The position numbers were made by a program, and so were the translations under genes. Of a stretch of 64,000 bases of DNA, positions 1 to 10,835 are shown piece after piece. The notes under the pieces are model-generated. The model was not told the origin of the DNA and did no database searches. It saw only the letters and a list, made by a program, of their open reading frames with translations. The number at the start of each line of letters is the position of its first letter. The first letter of the stretch is position 1. The DNA is from Platerodrilus igneus (taxonomy: Eukaryota; Arthropoda; Insecta; Coleoptera; Lycidae): the NCBI GenBank assembly GCA_036346225.1, contig JARFIW010001108.1, forward strand, positions 4,486,501-4,550,500, written 5' to 3'.

Positions 1-654
1 GATATTACTGAAAAATAGACGTGTTTTGTACTGTTATGAGTTTTATTACATTTAAAAGTTACGAGAAAGTTTTGAAAGTCAAGTTGTACCTGGAGATAGC
101 AAATAGTAGCAGTTTTACGGCGAATAAAAGTTAATTAAAAGAGGAGTGCTGGTCTGTACCGTTATTGTTTGAAGACGAAAGCATAGTGGAATTGGAGTTA
201 TCTGAGTATTTGTATAACATAAAATTTGTAGAAATATTAGTAGTTTTATAGTCTGGAGATTACCAGTTGCTCGAGTTACTTATTATTTACAGGAGGTGCC
301 TGCAGTTGGTCACTTGGCTTCAGGACGGCTGGAAGGCGGCGCTTGTATCTTAATATCTACGCAGTGCTTTAATCAAATTTATAAAAGTGGAACTAGTGTT
401 TGGGAATACTTTTGGCTTTTAAAATTATTTTGAAAACTCCTTGGATATTTGTTTGGGTGTCTAGTTGAGAGGTGTTTGCTTAGGACGGACCCACCCTAGG
501 TAGATTCCGCCACGTGTTTGACGGCCCTGTAAAATATTTAAGTGCAGCTGCCGTGTTAAATATTTAAAGATAAATTGTGTGGCATAACTCAACAAGGCTC
601 TAAAATAAGACAAGGAGTGACAGATAGATATATTACGCCTATCACTAATAAGGT
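1..654. other. AT-rich sequence, no gene recognised
   Basis: No coding exon, repeat or RNA gene could be supported here. A locally GC-richer patch near 480-530 is present but has no recognisable domain. Could be intronic or intergenic. Confidence 0.4.
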
Positions 655-1974
655 AGGATCACAGTAATATAACAATATATATATACTTGTTTGAGAAAAT
701 AGTTGGTGTAATTAATTAAATTATTTAAGCTACGATCTGACATGTATTGGTTTGTTAAAGCTGGTTTAATTGCAAGTATATTCTCCACCATTTATTTTTA
801 TTGCCATTATCTCGAAACATATCTGTTTTGAAGCATTTCATTGGACTTTCTAATTAGTACAGTCTTTACTAAGTAACTTACGCATTTAGTCATTCAGAAT
901 TTATGTGGTTATAAAAATAAATTTTTAAATTAACTAATTGTGGACGTTTGGTTTAGATTTGTTTAAATTTCCTCTCAAATGGATATAGTGATAAGTTATT
1001 AGTTTATATCACATAAGAACTGCATGACTCGTTAATACGACTTTCCAATTAAGTTGACATTGAATAATCCTTGGATATGAATTAAGATAGCTGGTAATAA
1101 CGTCAGCGTTAGCGATTGTTGTTGATTGTGTTCATGTACTTTAAAATTCTTGTTTTTAATGAACTATTTTATTTGTTCAGATTTAGGTCAGTATTTTTAA
1201 ATTTTTGAAATAACTTTCCTTGCGTTACTAATTTTCCATAATTTCATCGAACAAACATTGGGTGATATAAGCCGTTACTTTGCTGGGGTTTGAAAGGTTA
1301 TCTACTATGGTGTTGACCTTTTTATTTTGCGTTTATATTATTTTGATGAACAAAGTTCATTATTATTTTATATTTGTAACACATTAATTACATTTAAATG
1401 ATATATTTTGTTTTTGGATTACAGGAGTTATGTCTTATTTCCTGTATTAATATTTATGCAGTTGTCAATTTATAAAGTATCGCTAACATACATCAACCTA
1501 ACTTTCAATTACGTGGCATTTTTGTCAATCATATCTGACATTGTTAAGTATTTTGACTTATGTCATATATAGACAGGAAACAACATTCAAATTCACAGCT
1601 AAAGCTAACTATTAAATAATTGCAGAGAGCAAGTTGATTATTAGCGTGTCAACATACAAAGTCGAAGTTTGAATTCTGTCTGTCTTTCAACTACTAGCTT
1701 GATTTGAAATTATTATTTAGACTTTGCATAAAAGTCTAAATTATAATTTTATGCTATTAACGAATATTGTAGTATTAATAATCAACTTGTCTTATGAAAT
1801 TAGTTTATATTTGTATTTAATAGTTGGTTTTACCTGTGAATTATAATGTTGCTTTTTGCCTATATCTTACATTGTGAAAAACTTAACACTGTCAGATGTA
1901 ATTGATAAAGATGCTTAATGTATTTGAAAATAAAGTTGATGTATGGTAGCATACATGATTTAGACTTGTCTATA
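655..1974 (+). repeat. Dispersed repeat copy A, left half
   Basis: This segment aligns collinearly with 14305-15670 at roughly 85-90% by eye. Shared landmarks include TTGAGAAAATAGTTG at the start and GATGTATGGTAGCATACATG near the right edge. A 141-bp block (1274-1414) is identical to 14932-15072. The copy is cut at 1974 by a mariner-type transposon and resumes after 7443. No protein was recognised in it. It may be a large non-autonomous element or a segmental duplication. Confidence 0.75.
1629..1775 (+). repeat. tRNA-like module A1 (SINE-like)
   Basis: An A-box-like stretch (AGTTGATTATTAGCG) is followed about 35 bases later by a B-box-like stretch (GTTTGAATTCT). Then comes a tail shared by all modules, ending in CTTTGCATAAAAGTCTAAA. 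The layout is that of a tRNA-derived SINE head with an internal pol III promoter. The A box has drifted more than in module B2. Confidence 0.45.
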
Positions 1975-2438
1975 CAGGGTGTCCCAAATTGAGTAGGATA
2001 GCATGGGTATCTTTCTTATTATTAATGATAGAGATCTGCTTAAATGGGCAAAGTTGTGTCATTTGGATAGCTTATTTAAATTCCTCATAGATACATTCTA
2101 AATTCCAAACAGTTTAGAAATTATTTAAAAAAAACTGAAAACTGCCAATTTCTTCGAAGTCGAATATTTTTGTTATAATAAAATATACGAAAAAATGTTT
2201 TTTATAAAAGTTACTTAGTTCAATTGTGTGCACTTAAAAGAGATATTAAAATTAAATTCAAGATGGCGGTTATCGAGATATTAGCATCAACTTTCATATT
2301 TTAAATAGACGCCATATTGGATTTTTAGATGGTTAGATAGCATATTTTTTTCTCTTTTGAACGATGTAGCACAACATATGTTTAAATGAAAAAATTTACT
2401 GAAAATAATAATTTTAATTTTTTATCAAGTAGGCATCA
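1975..2438 (+). repeat. Left terminal inverted repeat of the mariner-type element
   Basis: About 464 bp that pairs, inverted, with 3708-4167. The two arms are near-identical, with scattered substitutions and 1-2 base indels. It ends inside at AGGCATCATC, mirrored by GTTGATGCCT on the right. Confidence 0.88.
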
Positions 2439-2575
2439 TCAGATTTCTCTTAAACAAATGAAATTATAACAAACTGTCATGTTGAATTAGTGTATCTGTT
2501 GTACTAATAATTGGCATTTGTGTATTCTCTTTCCCAGTTATAAGTTGTGATATACTTATTCTATAAAATATTCAA

Positions 2576-3592
2576 ATGGCAAATTTTTCAACAAGCGAAC
2601 AATATCATATGCTTTGTACATACATAAAATGTAATAAGAACAGTCGCATTGCTGCCGAAACATACGTAACAAACTTTCCCGAAAAAAGACAGCCAAACAT
2701 TAAAATCTTCCAAAGATTGGACACAAATATGCAGCAGTATGGATGTTTAAAAAAACCTACTCGAAACATAAATGGAGACATTGCAGATGAGGTGTTGACA
2801 CTGGCCTGTGTGGAAGCTAATCCCAACATTTCAACAAGGGAAATAGAAACCCAAGTAAACGTATCCAAGTCTCAAGCATCAAGAATTTTAAAAAAGCATA
2901 AATATCACCCTTACAGATTTTACATTACTCAAAACTTACAACCAAACGACTATCTCCGCAGATCAACATTTTGCAGATGGTTTATCAATCAAGTTAGGGA
3001 GAATGATGATTTTATCAATCACGTTTTGTGGACCGATGAGTCTTATTTTTCTAACTGTGGAATATTTAATCGTCATAATGAACACTATTGGACACAGGAA
3101 AACCCACGCATAACAGTTCCACGCCGCAATCAAATTCGATTTGGATGTAATGTTTTTTGTGGTATATTGGGAAACCGTTTACTTGGTCCTATAATATTTG
3201 ATGGAACCGTAACCTCTCAACGTTATTTGGAAATGCTTTAAACATCTTTAGAAGATTTATTGGACGACCTACCTTTGGCACAAAATAATCAAATTTGGTA
3301 TCAACAAGATGGCGCACCTCCACACAACGCTAGATATGTTATCACCTACTTAAGTAACCGTTTTGATGGCAGAGTAATCATAACCCACACACCTGTAAAA
3401 TGGCCGCCTAGTTCAGCAGACTTAACACTCCTGGATTTTTATTTATGGGGCACTTTAAAAGATAATCTATATGGAAGTAATTTCCAGTATAATAATGTAG
3501 ATGAACTACGGGAAGCGGTTATGCAGGCAATAAACGGTCTTAATGGGAATACATTACGACGCGTAACAAAAAGTGTTCTAAAACGTTGCTGA
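2576..3592 (+). pseudogene. mariner-family transposase, one in-frame stop
   Basis: This is a DDE/D transposase that would cut and paste the surrounding element. One frame runs from the ATG at 2576 to the TGA at 3592, 338 codons, broken only by TAA at 3239-3241. The N-terminal third is a helix-turn-helix region with the signature VSKSQASRILKKHKYHPYRF. Catalytic residues are visible: D154 in LWTDESYF, D245 in YQQDGAPPH and D287 in LTLLDFYLWG. By my count 41 residues separate the last two, a spacing like that of the DD41D (rosa-like) group. The long terminal repeats on either side support ownership. The first start codon is preferred because MANFSTSEQ is the usual start in related insect elements. 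Apart from the one stop, the frame is undamaged, so the copy is young. Confidence 0.9.
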
Positions 3593-3707
3593 TTGTGTTT
3601 AAATAATAACGGTCAACATTTTGAACAATTGCTATGATTTATTAGGTGGTGTTTAATGTTATTCTAATGTTTTTTTCGTTTAATTTGTTTTAAAACTGAT
3701 TTGTGTT

Positions 3708-4167
3708 GATGCCTACTTGATAGAAAATTTAAATTTTTATTTTCAGTAAATTTTTTCATTTAAACATATGTTGTGATACATCGTTGAAAAGAGAAAAAAA
3801 TATGCTATCTAACCATCTAAAAATCCAATATGGCGTCCATTTAAAATATGAAAGATGATGCTAATATCTCGATAACCGCCATCTTGAATTTAATTTTAAT
3901 ATCACTTTTAAGTGCACACAATTGAACTAAGTAACTTTTATAAGAAACATTTTTTCGTATCTTTTATTATAACAAAATATTCGACTTAAGAAATTGGCAG
4001 TTTTCAGTTTTTTTTAAATAATTTCTAAACCGTTTGGAATTTAGAATGTATCTATGCGGAATTTAAATAAGCTATCCAAATGACACAACTTTGCTCATTT
4101 AAGCAGATCTCTATCATTAATAATAAGAAAGATTCCCATGCTATCCTACTCAATTTGGGACACCCTG
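3708..4167 (-). repeat. Right terminal inverted repeat of the mariner-type element
   Basis: Inverted partner of 1975-2438. It begins with GTTGATGCCTACTTGA and ends with GGGACACCCTG at 4167, followed by the TA target duplication. Confidence 0.88.
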
Positions 4168-4171
4168 TATA

Positions 4172-7100
4172 TCGTGGGCTTACTGCCAAAAGTGACCAAG
4201 TCAAATTTATATGAATTTATGTTAATGGGTTCAAGTCAGTTGAAAGTAGTTACTGGACATCAGGAAAAAGTGACCAAGTAAAATATGACTGATAGATGTC
4301 GCCATTAACATAAGATTACTATGTCCAAGTCACTGAGTGCAGTTTAGTTACTGTCGAAAATGATCATCTTGACTTGGTCTATTTTCATGGATTATAATTA
4401 AAGCTTAACAGGTATCTGCAACAATTGACTATTACGACTTGGTCACTTTTTGATGTTCATGCATTGTATGTTAAAAGTTTGTAGTTCGGTTCACCTACAG
4501 TAAAACCATAACATTTAAGTGCTTATACTATGACTTCCAGGGGAAAGTTTTTAGTACAAATGTGCCTGAGTAATGCAGAGCCTTGGCAAAGCCTAGTCCA
4601 AAGAAAAACAATGAAAGTAAAAGCTTTGAAGTGTATTAATTTTGTATTAATCCTTTTTGAGGTTATGTTGAAGTTAAAAAAAATTTATTTGATGAATATA
4701 ATCCTGTCTCAAACTAACTTTTTATCCTAAATAATAATTATTCATCTTCCTTCCAGTTCATAAACATAGACAATGTATATTCAGTTGATGCAAGTTCCGT
4801 GTTTATTATTTTATGATAATTATTGTATCTTCCTAATCACAAAATTAATGGATTGTAATTTTGCTAAGTAACAGTTACTAATAGCAGATATTGTTTCTAG
4901 AACTGTGTTCATTACAATCGACGACTCAAAGTATTTTTACTTTATCTGCGGCAAGTAACATCAGCGAAGGTAAACATAAGTTTGGTTGCTTTTAACATTA
5001 CGTAATAAGTTTTTCCAATTAGGTACATTCAGCATGCTACCGGCGCGGGCTAGTCAAGTTATTAGAATTGTTTATGATGGTACTAATGCGAAAAGCAAAA
5101 TCGAAAATCATAGAGAGATCAATGACCTTCCTTGTACTTGTACTTGAAAGAAGTGGTTGAGATTTTTCTGCCGGTAGTAGTGAAAATTATAACCCCAGTG
5201 ATGATGGAGGTTTACCAAATGCAGGATCTCGGAGAGTGAAACACCCTTATCAAAACCAAGGTACCGTTTGAAAAAATCTAATCCTACACAATGGAAAAAA
5301 AATATTACCAAAAAAAAAGAGAATGTTGAGCTTACCATACGAATTCAGAGGAATAGTCAGGGCAGCAAAGAATTCTAAATTTATTAATTGCAACTTTTGC
5401 AAATTCAAATGAACAGTTAATTTTAATGATCAATTGAGATAGCAATTATGCCCGAATTTTGGAAACTGAATTACAATCGTCAAAAGGATTTTATTCTCTC
5501 TTGTGTAGCAAGCAAAGAACCTGCTTGTAGAAAAATTCGATCTGATACTGATGCACAAAAAAATTACAGCAGGTACTATTATTTTCTTAAGGAGGGCACA
5601 AAAGTTCGAGTTTGCAAGATGTTTTTTTAAGTACTTTATGTGTAAGCCATGGACCAGTAGATAAAGCTTTTGCTGGGGTAAATGAGATAGGAATATTTGT
5701 TACTAGTGACAAACGTGGTAAAAAAGCGCCTGTAAATAAAACCAAACCAGAAATCATAGCTTCAGTCAGTGCACACATAAAAAGTTTTCCAACTATGGCC
5801 TCTCATCATTGAAGAGCATCAACCAGACGACAGTATTTAGATTCTAATTTATCAATCGCATAAATGTATGCATTGTATGCTGAAGAATGTAAGAAAGTCA
5901 ATAAGGAATATGTATCCCAAATAACTTACAGCCACACATTTTGTAACAATTTCAATTAGTCCTTCTTTAAGCCTAAAAAGGATTAATGCTTGATATGTGC
6001 GAACTGCATGAAAACAAAAGCAATTGATTTAGAACAAAATTACGTCTCATATTCAAAGAAGAGACGAAGCAAATGCAGCAAAAAAATTAGATAAGGAGCG
6101 TGCACTGACTGATCATAATTTCATAAGCATCACATTTGATTTACAAAGCGTTTTGCAAACACCATCTTCAGGTGTCTCTCTCATGTATTATAGTAGAAAG
6201 TGTTGTGCATACAATCTCACAATATACGAACAAGTTTCTCACAAAGCTCATTGCTACGCGTGGACAGAAGTTAATGGTCAGAAAGACAGTGCAGAAATAG
6301 GCACATGTCCGTTTCAATGAATTCAAAATATCACCGAAATAAATTTGTTCTCAAATACCTGTGGCGGGCATAACAGAAATCAATTTATAGCGGCTTTATT
6401 TGTGTTCATAGCACAAAACAGCAATTTAAATATTATACAGCACAATTTCTTAGAGTCTGGTCATACCTACATGGAAGTCGATTCCAAGCATAGTTTAATA
6501 GAACATGCCAAAAAGAATATTTCCGTATATACTCTGCATGACTTATTTAAACATTTTTCGACTGACTCGCTCCAATCGGGGCCGAAATAAAAGAAGTGGT
6601 CAATACAACATACATGAGTTAAATTACAATGATTTCCTTGACATAAAGCACTAGGAGCTGACTATTAAAAACAGAACTATAAACGAACTTGGAAACCGTG
6701 TTAATTGGTTGAAAATTAAAAGTGTGCGATTTGAAAGAGATAAACCTGGATATGTGCTGTTTAAGTACAATTACAGTGATTCAGCATTTCTTATGGTCAA
6801 TGTAGCTGGGCGCAGTAGCAGAACTGCAAACAATATGCCAAAGGCAATACTACGACTGTACTCTAAAGAAATTCCTATTTCTGGTAAGAAAAAGCAAAAT
6901 CTTTTGAAACTGCGTAGAATAGGAGCAATTCCTTACGAATTTCATGCCTGGTATCAGTCAATACCGACAGACAGTGCAAAGAAAGATGTACCTCTAGAGC
7001 CATTGCTATGGTCTGATTCAGATTCGGATTAGTTCTCGTATACAGTTTCTACATTTTAGTGATAATTTTTAAAATTAAACAATAATTACCTTCGTTTATT

Positions 7101-7443
7101 TTTTTTATAGCATTACACCGTTAACGAATAACAATAAAGCTTATTTTCTTCGTGTTTTTTTTATTGGATAAAAATAATCTGCTTGACCATGACTGCAATG
7201 TGAGTGAATTTGTACACGCAAAAATGACCAAGTCAACTTTATTTTGAAAACTAACAGAGTGAATCACAAGTTCATGAGTTATTCTAAATCATGAACTACA
7301 TATTTAATACCTGCATAGAAGAAACACGGAGTATTTCTTTTAAATTCCTTAACAAAATATATTAAAAAACTGAAGAGTTTTCAAAATCAGTTATCCAGAA
7401 AGTATGGTTATGGACTTGGTCACCTCTGGCAGTAAGCCCACGA
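4172..7443 (+). mobile_element. 3.3-kb DNA transposon encoding a CGGxNRN-type protein
   Basis: The ends are inverted repeats of about 30 bp: TCGTGGGCTTACTGCCA at 4172 and its inverse at 7427-7443. TATA flanks both sides (4168-4171 and 7444-7447), although because the repeat ends are AT-rich the duplication could be read as TA or TATA. Inside is a decayed + strand reading frame. The protein resembles the insect DUF7869-type proteins I know from transposons. A four-base duplication would suit a Sola-like superfamily, but that assignment is a guess. It interrupts dispersed repeat copy A, whose intact paralogue at 15667-15685 shows the unoccupied site. Confidence 0.75.
5385..7032 (+). pseudogene. 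Decayed transposon protein, DUF7869-like
   Basis: Broken reading frames can be followed in order along the + strand. They begin with a cysteine pair near 5385 (CNFCKFK), then NYNRQKDFILSCV (5470-5510) and KVRVCKMFFLSTLCVS across a frameshift near 5625. VTSDKRGKK follows at about 5697, TFDLQSVLQTPSSGVSLMYY near 6128-6190 and CYAWTEVNG near 6252. Then come FSNTCGGHNRNQF at 6348, FLESGHTYMEVDSKHSLIE near 6448-6510, and a C-terminal piece at 6709-7032 that ends in an acidic SDSDSD tail. In family members I recall, the core reads DNCGGQNRN; here the aspartate is replaced (SNTCGG). At least three frameshifts and several stops make it non-functional. Its role is inferred to be the transposase of the surrounding element, which is not proven here. 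Confidence 0.7.
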
Positions 7444-7469
7444 TATATCCAGTTGAACTCACTGGTTCT

Positions 7470-7620
7470 GGTTGCTTAATTGATTAGCACGCCGACGTAC
7501 AAAGTCGAAAAGTACAGATTGAAATCTTGTTCTAGACCTTATATTATCCATATTTCAACTAGTAGCTTGATTTGAAAAGTCATCTAGGCTTTGTATAAGT
7601 CTAGATTATTGAATATTGGT
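7470..7620 (+). repeat. tRNA-like module A2 (SINE-like)
   Basis: A box region GGTTGCTTAATTGATTAGCA (7470-7489) and B box region CAGATTGAAATCT (7515-7527), followed by the shared tail ending GGCTTTGTATAAGTCTAGA. The orthologous module in copy B is at 15682. Confidence 0.5.
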
Positions 7621-7794
7621 TGGTTTATCTGTATCAAATTGGTTATAATTTATTATTTAATAAATTAAATTAAATAAGTAGTTAAATAAAAATAGTTTAA
7701 TGTTATTAATGCATATTTTATTATTTGTATTCAACGCGCCTTATGAAATTAGCTTATATTTATATTTAATAGTTGGCTTTACTTGTAAATTTGA

Positions 7795-7930
7795 GCACAC
7801 AAAGCGAAAAATTAGAGGTTGAAATCTTGTGGGAGACACTATATTTTCTATCTTTCAATTACTAGTTAGATTTAAAATGATCATTTGGGCTTTGCATAAA
7901 AGTCTAAATTATAATTTTGTATTATTAATG
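7795..7930 (+). repeat. tRNA-like module A3, head partly lost
   Basis: The B-box-like GAGGTTGAAATCTTG (7815-7829) and the shared tail with GGCTTTGCATAAAAGTCTAA are present. The A box half is no longer recognisable. Confidence 0.4.
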
Positions 7931-8261
7931 AATACCGTTCTGCCATTGGGATTTGAGCATAATTTTATGCATAATGGCTGTGAAAATATCAGTTCGATTC
8001 GTATAGGTAAATTCGCTTAGTGGATCCACAGGTACATCTTACATACTTTGAATTAATTTAAACTGAATTGCAGAAATATTTGCTGTATATTATATTTATT
8101 GCCTTAAAGACAGGAAACGAAGGACGGCACGGAAAGTAGGTTACTTTTTTGCATTAAAGTATGCTTGTAACATACTCAAATTGCAAAAGCAGAACGTATT
8201 TATGTGGTCATGTATGAAATTATGGTATATATTCGAATTAACTTGTGTACTACCGCTCCTT

Positions 8262-8960
8262 CCTTACTCTCGCTTATCATTGCAGTAAAATCTCCTGTAA
8301 TTTTTAAATTTTCATATCGTTCTACGAATCTTAGTAGGTCGCTTCTACCTCCTCTTTATTTTAGCTAGATGTGGGCATGTGAACCTGTATTATTACTGTA
8401 TTTACCAGTTTAGATTTTAATCTAACCATGAGTACTCTTTTGTTTTTTAGTAAGTAGTTTTCTACACAGTGTCCTATATAATTATCCTCACACCCGAATT
8501 TCCTTCATCTGATCCTGTATGAATTATCCTAAAGTCTCCGCTCAAAAAATCCCCTGCCTCTAGACATCACTAAACCCTACTATGTCTAATGCTAACCTAT
8601 CCATTTCAATTTTTAAATTCTCTAGCTTACCTACTTGCTTTGTGCTTCTGTCATTCCGTGCTCTGACCCACAAAATGTTCTCGGTTCTTCTTTTGAACTT
8701 GCCGATAATATCATTTAAAATAGTCCCTTCTCCGAGATCAGAATGGGGGATTATTTTAACTCAGGAACCTTTTATTCATTTTAAAAGCAATTTAAATAAA
8801 CTGTGTACTTGAGAGGTAATGTGGTGGTTTCCCGTCACCGTCCATATTGCAGTAGTATGTTTTAGAATGCCATACCGACCCCTATGGTCTGCCATTCTAA
8901 GTATCGAAAAATCTGCTGCTCTCTTTTGGGTACCTGTCTTAGTCTGGTTCTTTGATAAAG
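8262..8960 (-). pseudogene. RTE-like LINE endonuclease remnant
   Basis: On the minus strand, fragments of an apurinic-type (APE) endonuclease can be read in the usual order of RTE-clade LINEs. Near 8690-8550 there is ENILWVRAR, then KLENLKIEMDRLALDIVGFS. At 8510-8489 the codons give SDEGNSGV, then LLKNKRVLMVRLKSKLVN, and near 8262 TGDFTAMISESKEGAVV. In intact relatives the matching segments begin with a WNVRG motif and include GDFNAKIG; here N is changed. Several frameshifts and stops are present, and the reverse transcriptase that should follow is missing. Sequence at 8820-8960 looks like the leader of the same element. This is a dead 5' fragment. Confidence 0.6.
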
Positions 8961-10210
8961 ACCCCACTAATTTGGTTAAACCTACGATTTAGCTTTAGCT
9001 CATTTGAAACACTCAAGCTATTCTACCTATTCTAGTATCCTAAAACTTCTTCAAGGTGCAGTTCTATTCAGACAGATTAAAATTATAAACCTGTTAAATG
9101 GCCAAAATACAAAACTATTTTACAAGTACCACCTACATTAAAAGGCTTTACTACATGTCAAAAATAAAGGGTGCCAAACCGTCTTGTCCCAGCAATTCCT
9201 TTGATATTTTCATAACCGTTTAGACGGTTATTTCAGATAGGTCTTTGTGCTTTCGGTTTTCCTAAATCTCGTCATCTCGTACTCTACCTTCATCTACCAT
9301 GCTTTAAAAATACTTATTACCTTTTTATCGAATTAAAGGCCTTTCCCAAATTAATCTATAAATACTACTACCATTCCTTTGTTCTAGTTTCCAAAATTGA
9401 TTTATACGACATTTTCAATCCCATTTATTTGGAAATTTCATTAACAACAATACACAGAAAAAGATACTGCACTATCAATTTCTGCTTTTACCATTCCAAT
9501 GTCCATTAAAAATACTAAATTTGTACAAAGAAATTATTTAACAAATACATCCCACAATTAAAGCTTGTGTTAAATTAATATGCACATCCTTTTTAACGTT
9601 TTAAAAGTTTCAAACTGCCTATCCAATAATATTATGCTTAGATGTAAACCAAAACTAATTCTGTTGCTCTAAGAGTCAAGTACAACTTATATTTATAAGT
9701 TCACATGTACATATTTATCAAGCGTGAACAAAAAAAAAGGAAAAACAGTTAAATTCCACTTTTTGGATTTTTAAATTAATTAAACGCATTCCGGAACACC
9801 AATGATGCACATGTTTACTTTCTCTGCACATTAGGGCGCCCATTCCAGCCATTTAAATTTCAACATTTAGGTGCAAAACGAAACCAGTTACTTCCCTTTC
9901 ACGGTTTAATAACCACACCAACACGAATATAAATTTCACGATTCAGGTACCTGATCTTTTTAGGCCTATGTATCCAACAAAGCTCAAAGCAATTCGAATT
10001 CGGCTTCTGAGGACCCATGACCTTCCACCAACAACCCACCTGCTGTGTGTGTTTTAGTACAAAATAAACAAATACCTTCTGACAAATGCAGGCCCTAAAA
10101 TGTTCTCCTTTAAAAAGACTTTAAAGTGTTTTAGAGGGTCACATGAAATTGGGGTTATTTAATTATTTGAAGAACCACAAAAGTTAATTACAGAGATATT
10201 GAGAATTACA
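8961..10210. other. AT-rich sequence, no gene recognised
   Basis: No exon, transposon end or RNA gene could be supported. Slight C-richness near 9780-10030 does not resolve into a coding frame. Confidence 0.4.
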
Positions 10211-10214
10211 AATA

Positions 10215-10835
10215 GTGTTTATTTAACAATTAAATATTTAAAACGATTGCTCTGTGTCTTCCATTTTGTTGTGTGCAGCATTCAACACAACGAATCCATT
10301 GCTCTCTGGTAAGTCTTGAAACGTCAGGATGATTCTTGAGAGTGTCAACAACTTCCAGATTCGATTTCATTGCTTTTCTTGTATGTAGATAGACATACAA
10401 TAAACTATGTATTTCATCCAATCCCAAATAAAATAATCTAATGGTGTTAGATCAAGAGATCGTGGTGACCATTTAACAGACCTGTTTCGACCAATCCATA
10501 TTCTGCGTTTAAATAGTCAGTGACAATACAAGTGAGCTGGGGCGCTATTATGCATACACCAAATTCCATACCTATTTCGAATTTGAATACACTCTCGCAG
10601 CTCATAAGGATTATTTTCCAGGAAATTTAAGTTTGATACTCAAAAAATCTTGGTGGTAAAAGAAGAGACGATGAGATTGTCACCACGCAGACCAAACCAG
10701 ACATTTAAGAAAGTGGTATGTTGATAATGAGAAGTAACAGGAGGTTTTCTTCGTCCCAAGTATATGCGTTTTGAAAATTTATAATTCTATTTCTTGGGTA
10801 GGTATAAACGCCTGTCAAAACAAATAAGTAATGTG
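10215..10835 (-). pseudogene. mariner-type transposase remnant
   Basis: The minus strand encodes the C-terminal two thirds of a mariner-superfamily transposase in broken frames. The order is RRKPPVTSHYQH (near 10750), NVWFGLRGDNLIV (near 10690), NPYELRECIQIRNRYGIW, then HNSAPAHL (near 10555). After that come WIGRNRSVKWSPRSLDL, TPLDYFIWDWMK (near 10440) and a C-terminal tail ending near 10230. The pattern HDGAPAH...PRSPDLTPLDYFLWG is typical. Here the second catalytic aspartate is replaced (HNSAPAH), while the third (PLDYF) survives. At least two frameshifts or stops are present and no inverted repeats were recognised. It belongs to a different lineage from the element at 1975. Confidence 0.7.

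Larger units (their letters stand above)
1975..4167 (+). mobile_element. mariner-type transposon with about 460-bp terminal inverted repeats
   Basis: The element is 2193 bp, bounded by CAGGGTGTCCCA at the left end and its inverse TGGGACACCCTG at the right. TA dinucleotides flank both ends (1973-1974 and 4168-4169), the classic target of the IS630-Tc1-mariner superfamily. The terminal inverted repeats are very long (1975-2438 against 3708-4167) and differ at only a few percent of positions. They surround one transposase reading frame on the + strand that carries a single stop codon. It sits in a dispersed repeat next to a second transposon. The high similarity of the two ends argues for recent insertion; the stop codon makes this copy probably non-autonomous, though its ends could still be mobilised in trans. 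Confidence 0.9.
7444..8250 (+). repeat. Dispersed repeat copy A, right half
   Basis: Continues copy A after the two nested transposons and aligns with about 15672-16458 of copy B. Shared marks include GTATAGGTAAATT-type sequence near 8005 and GGCAGGAAACGAA-like sequence near 8111. Similarity fades after about 8250. Confidence 0.7.
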
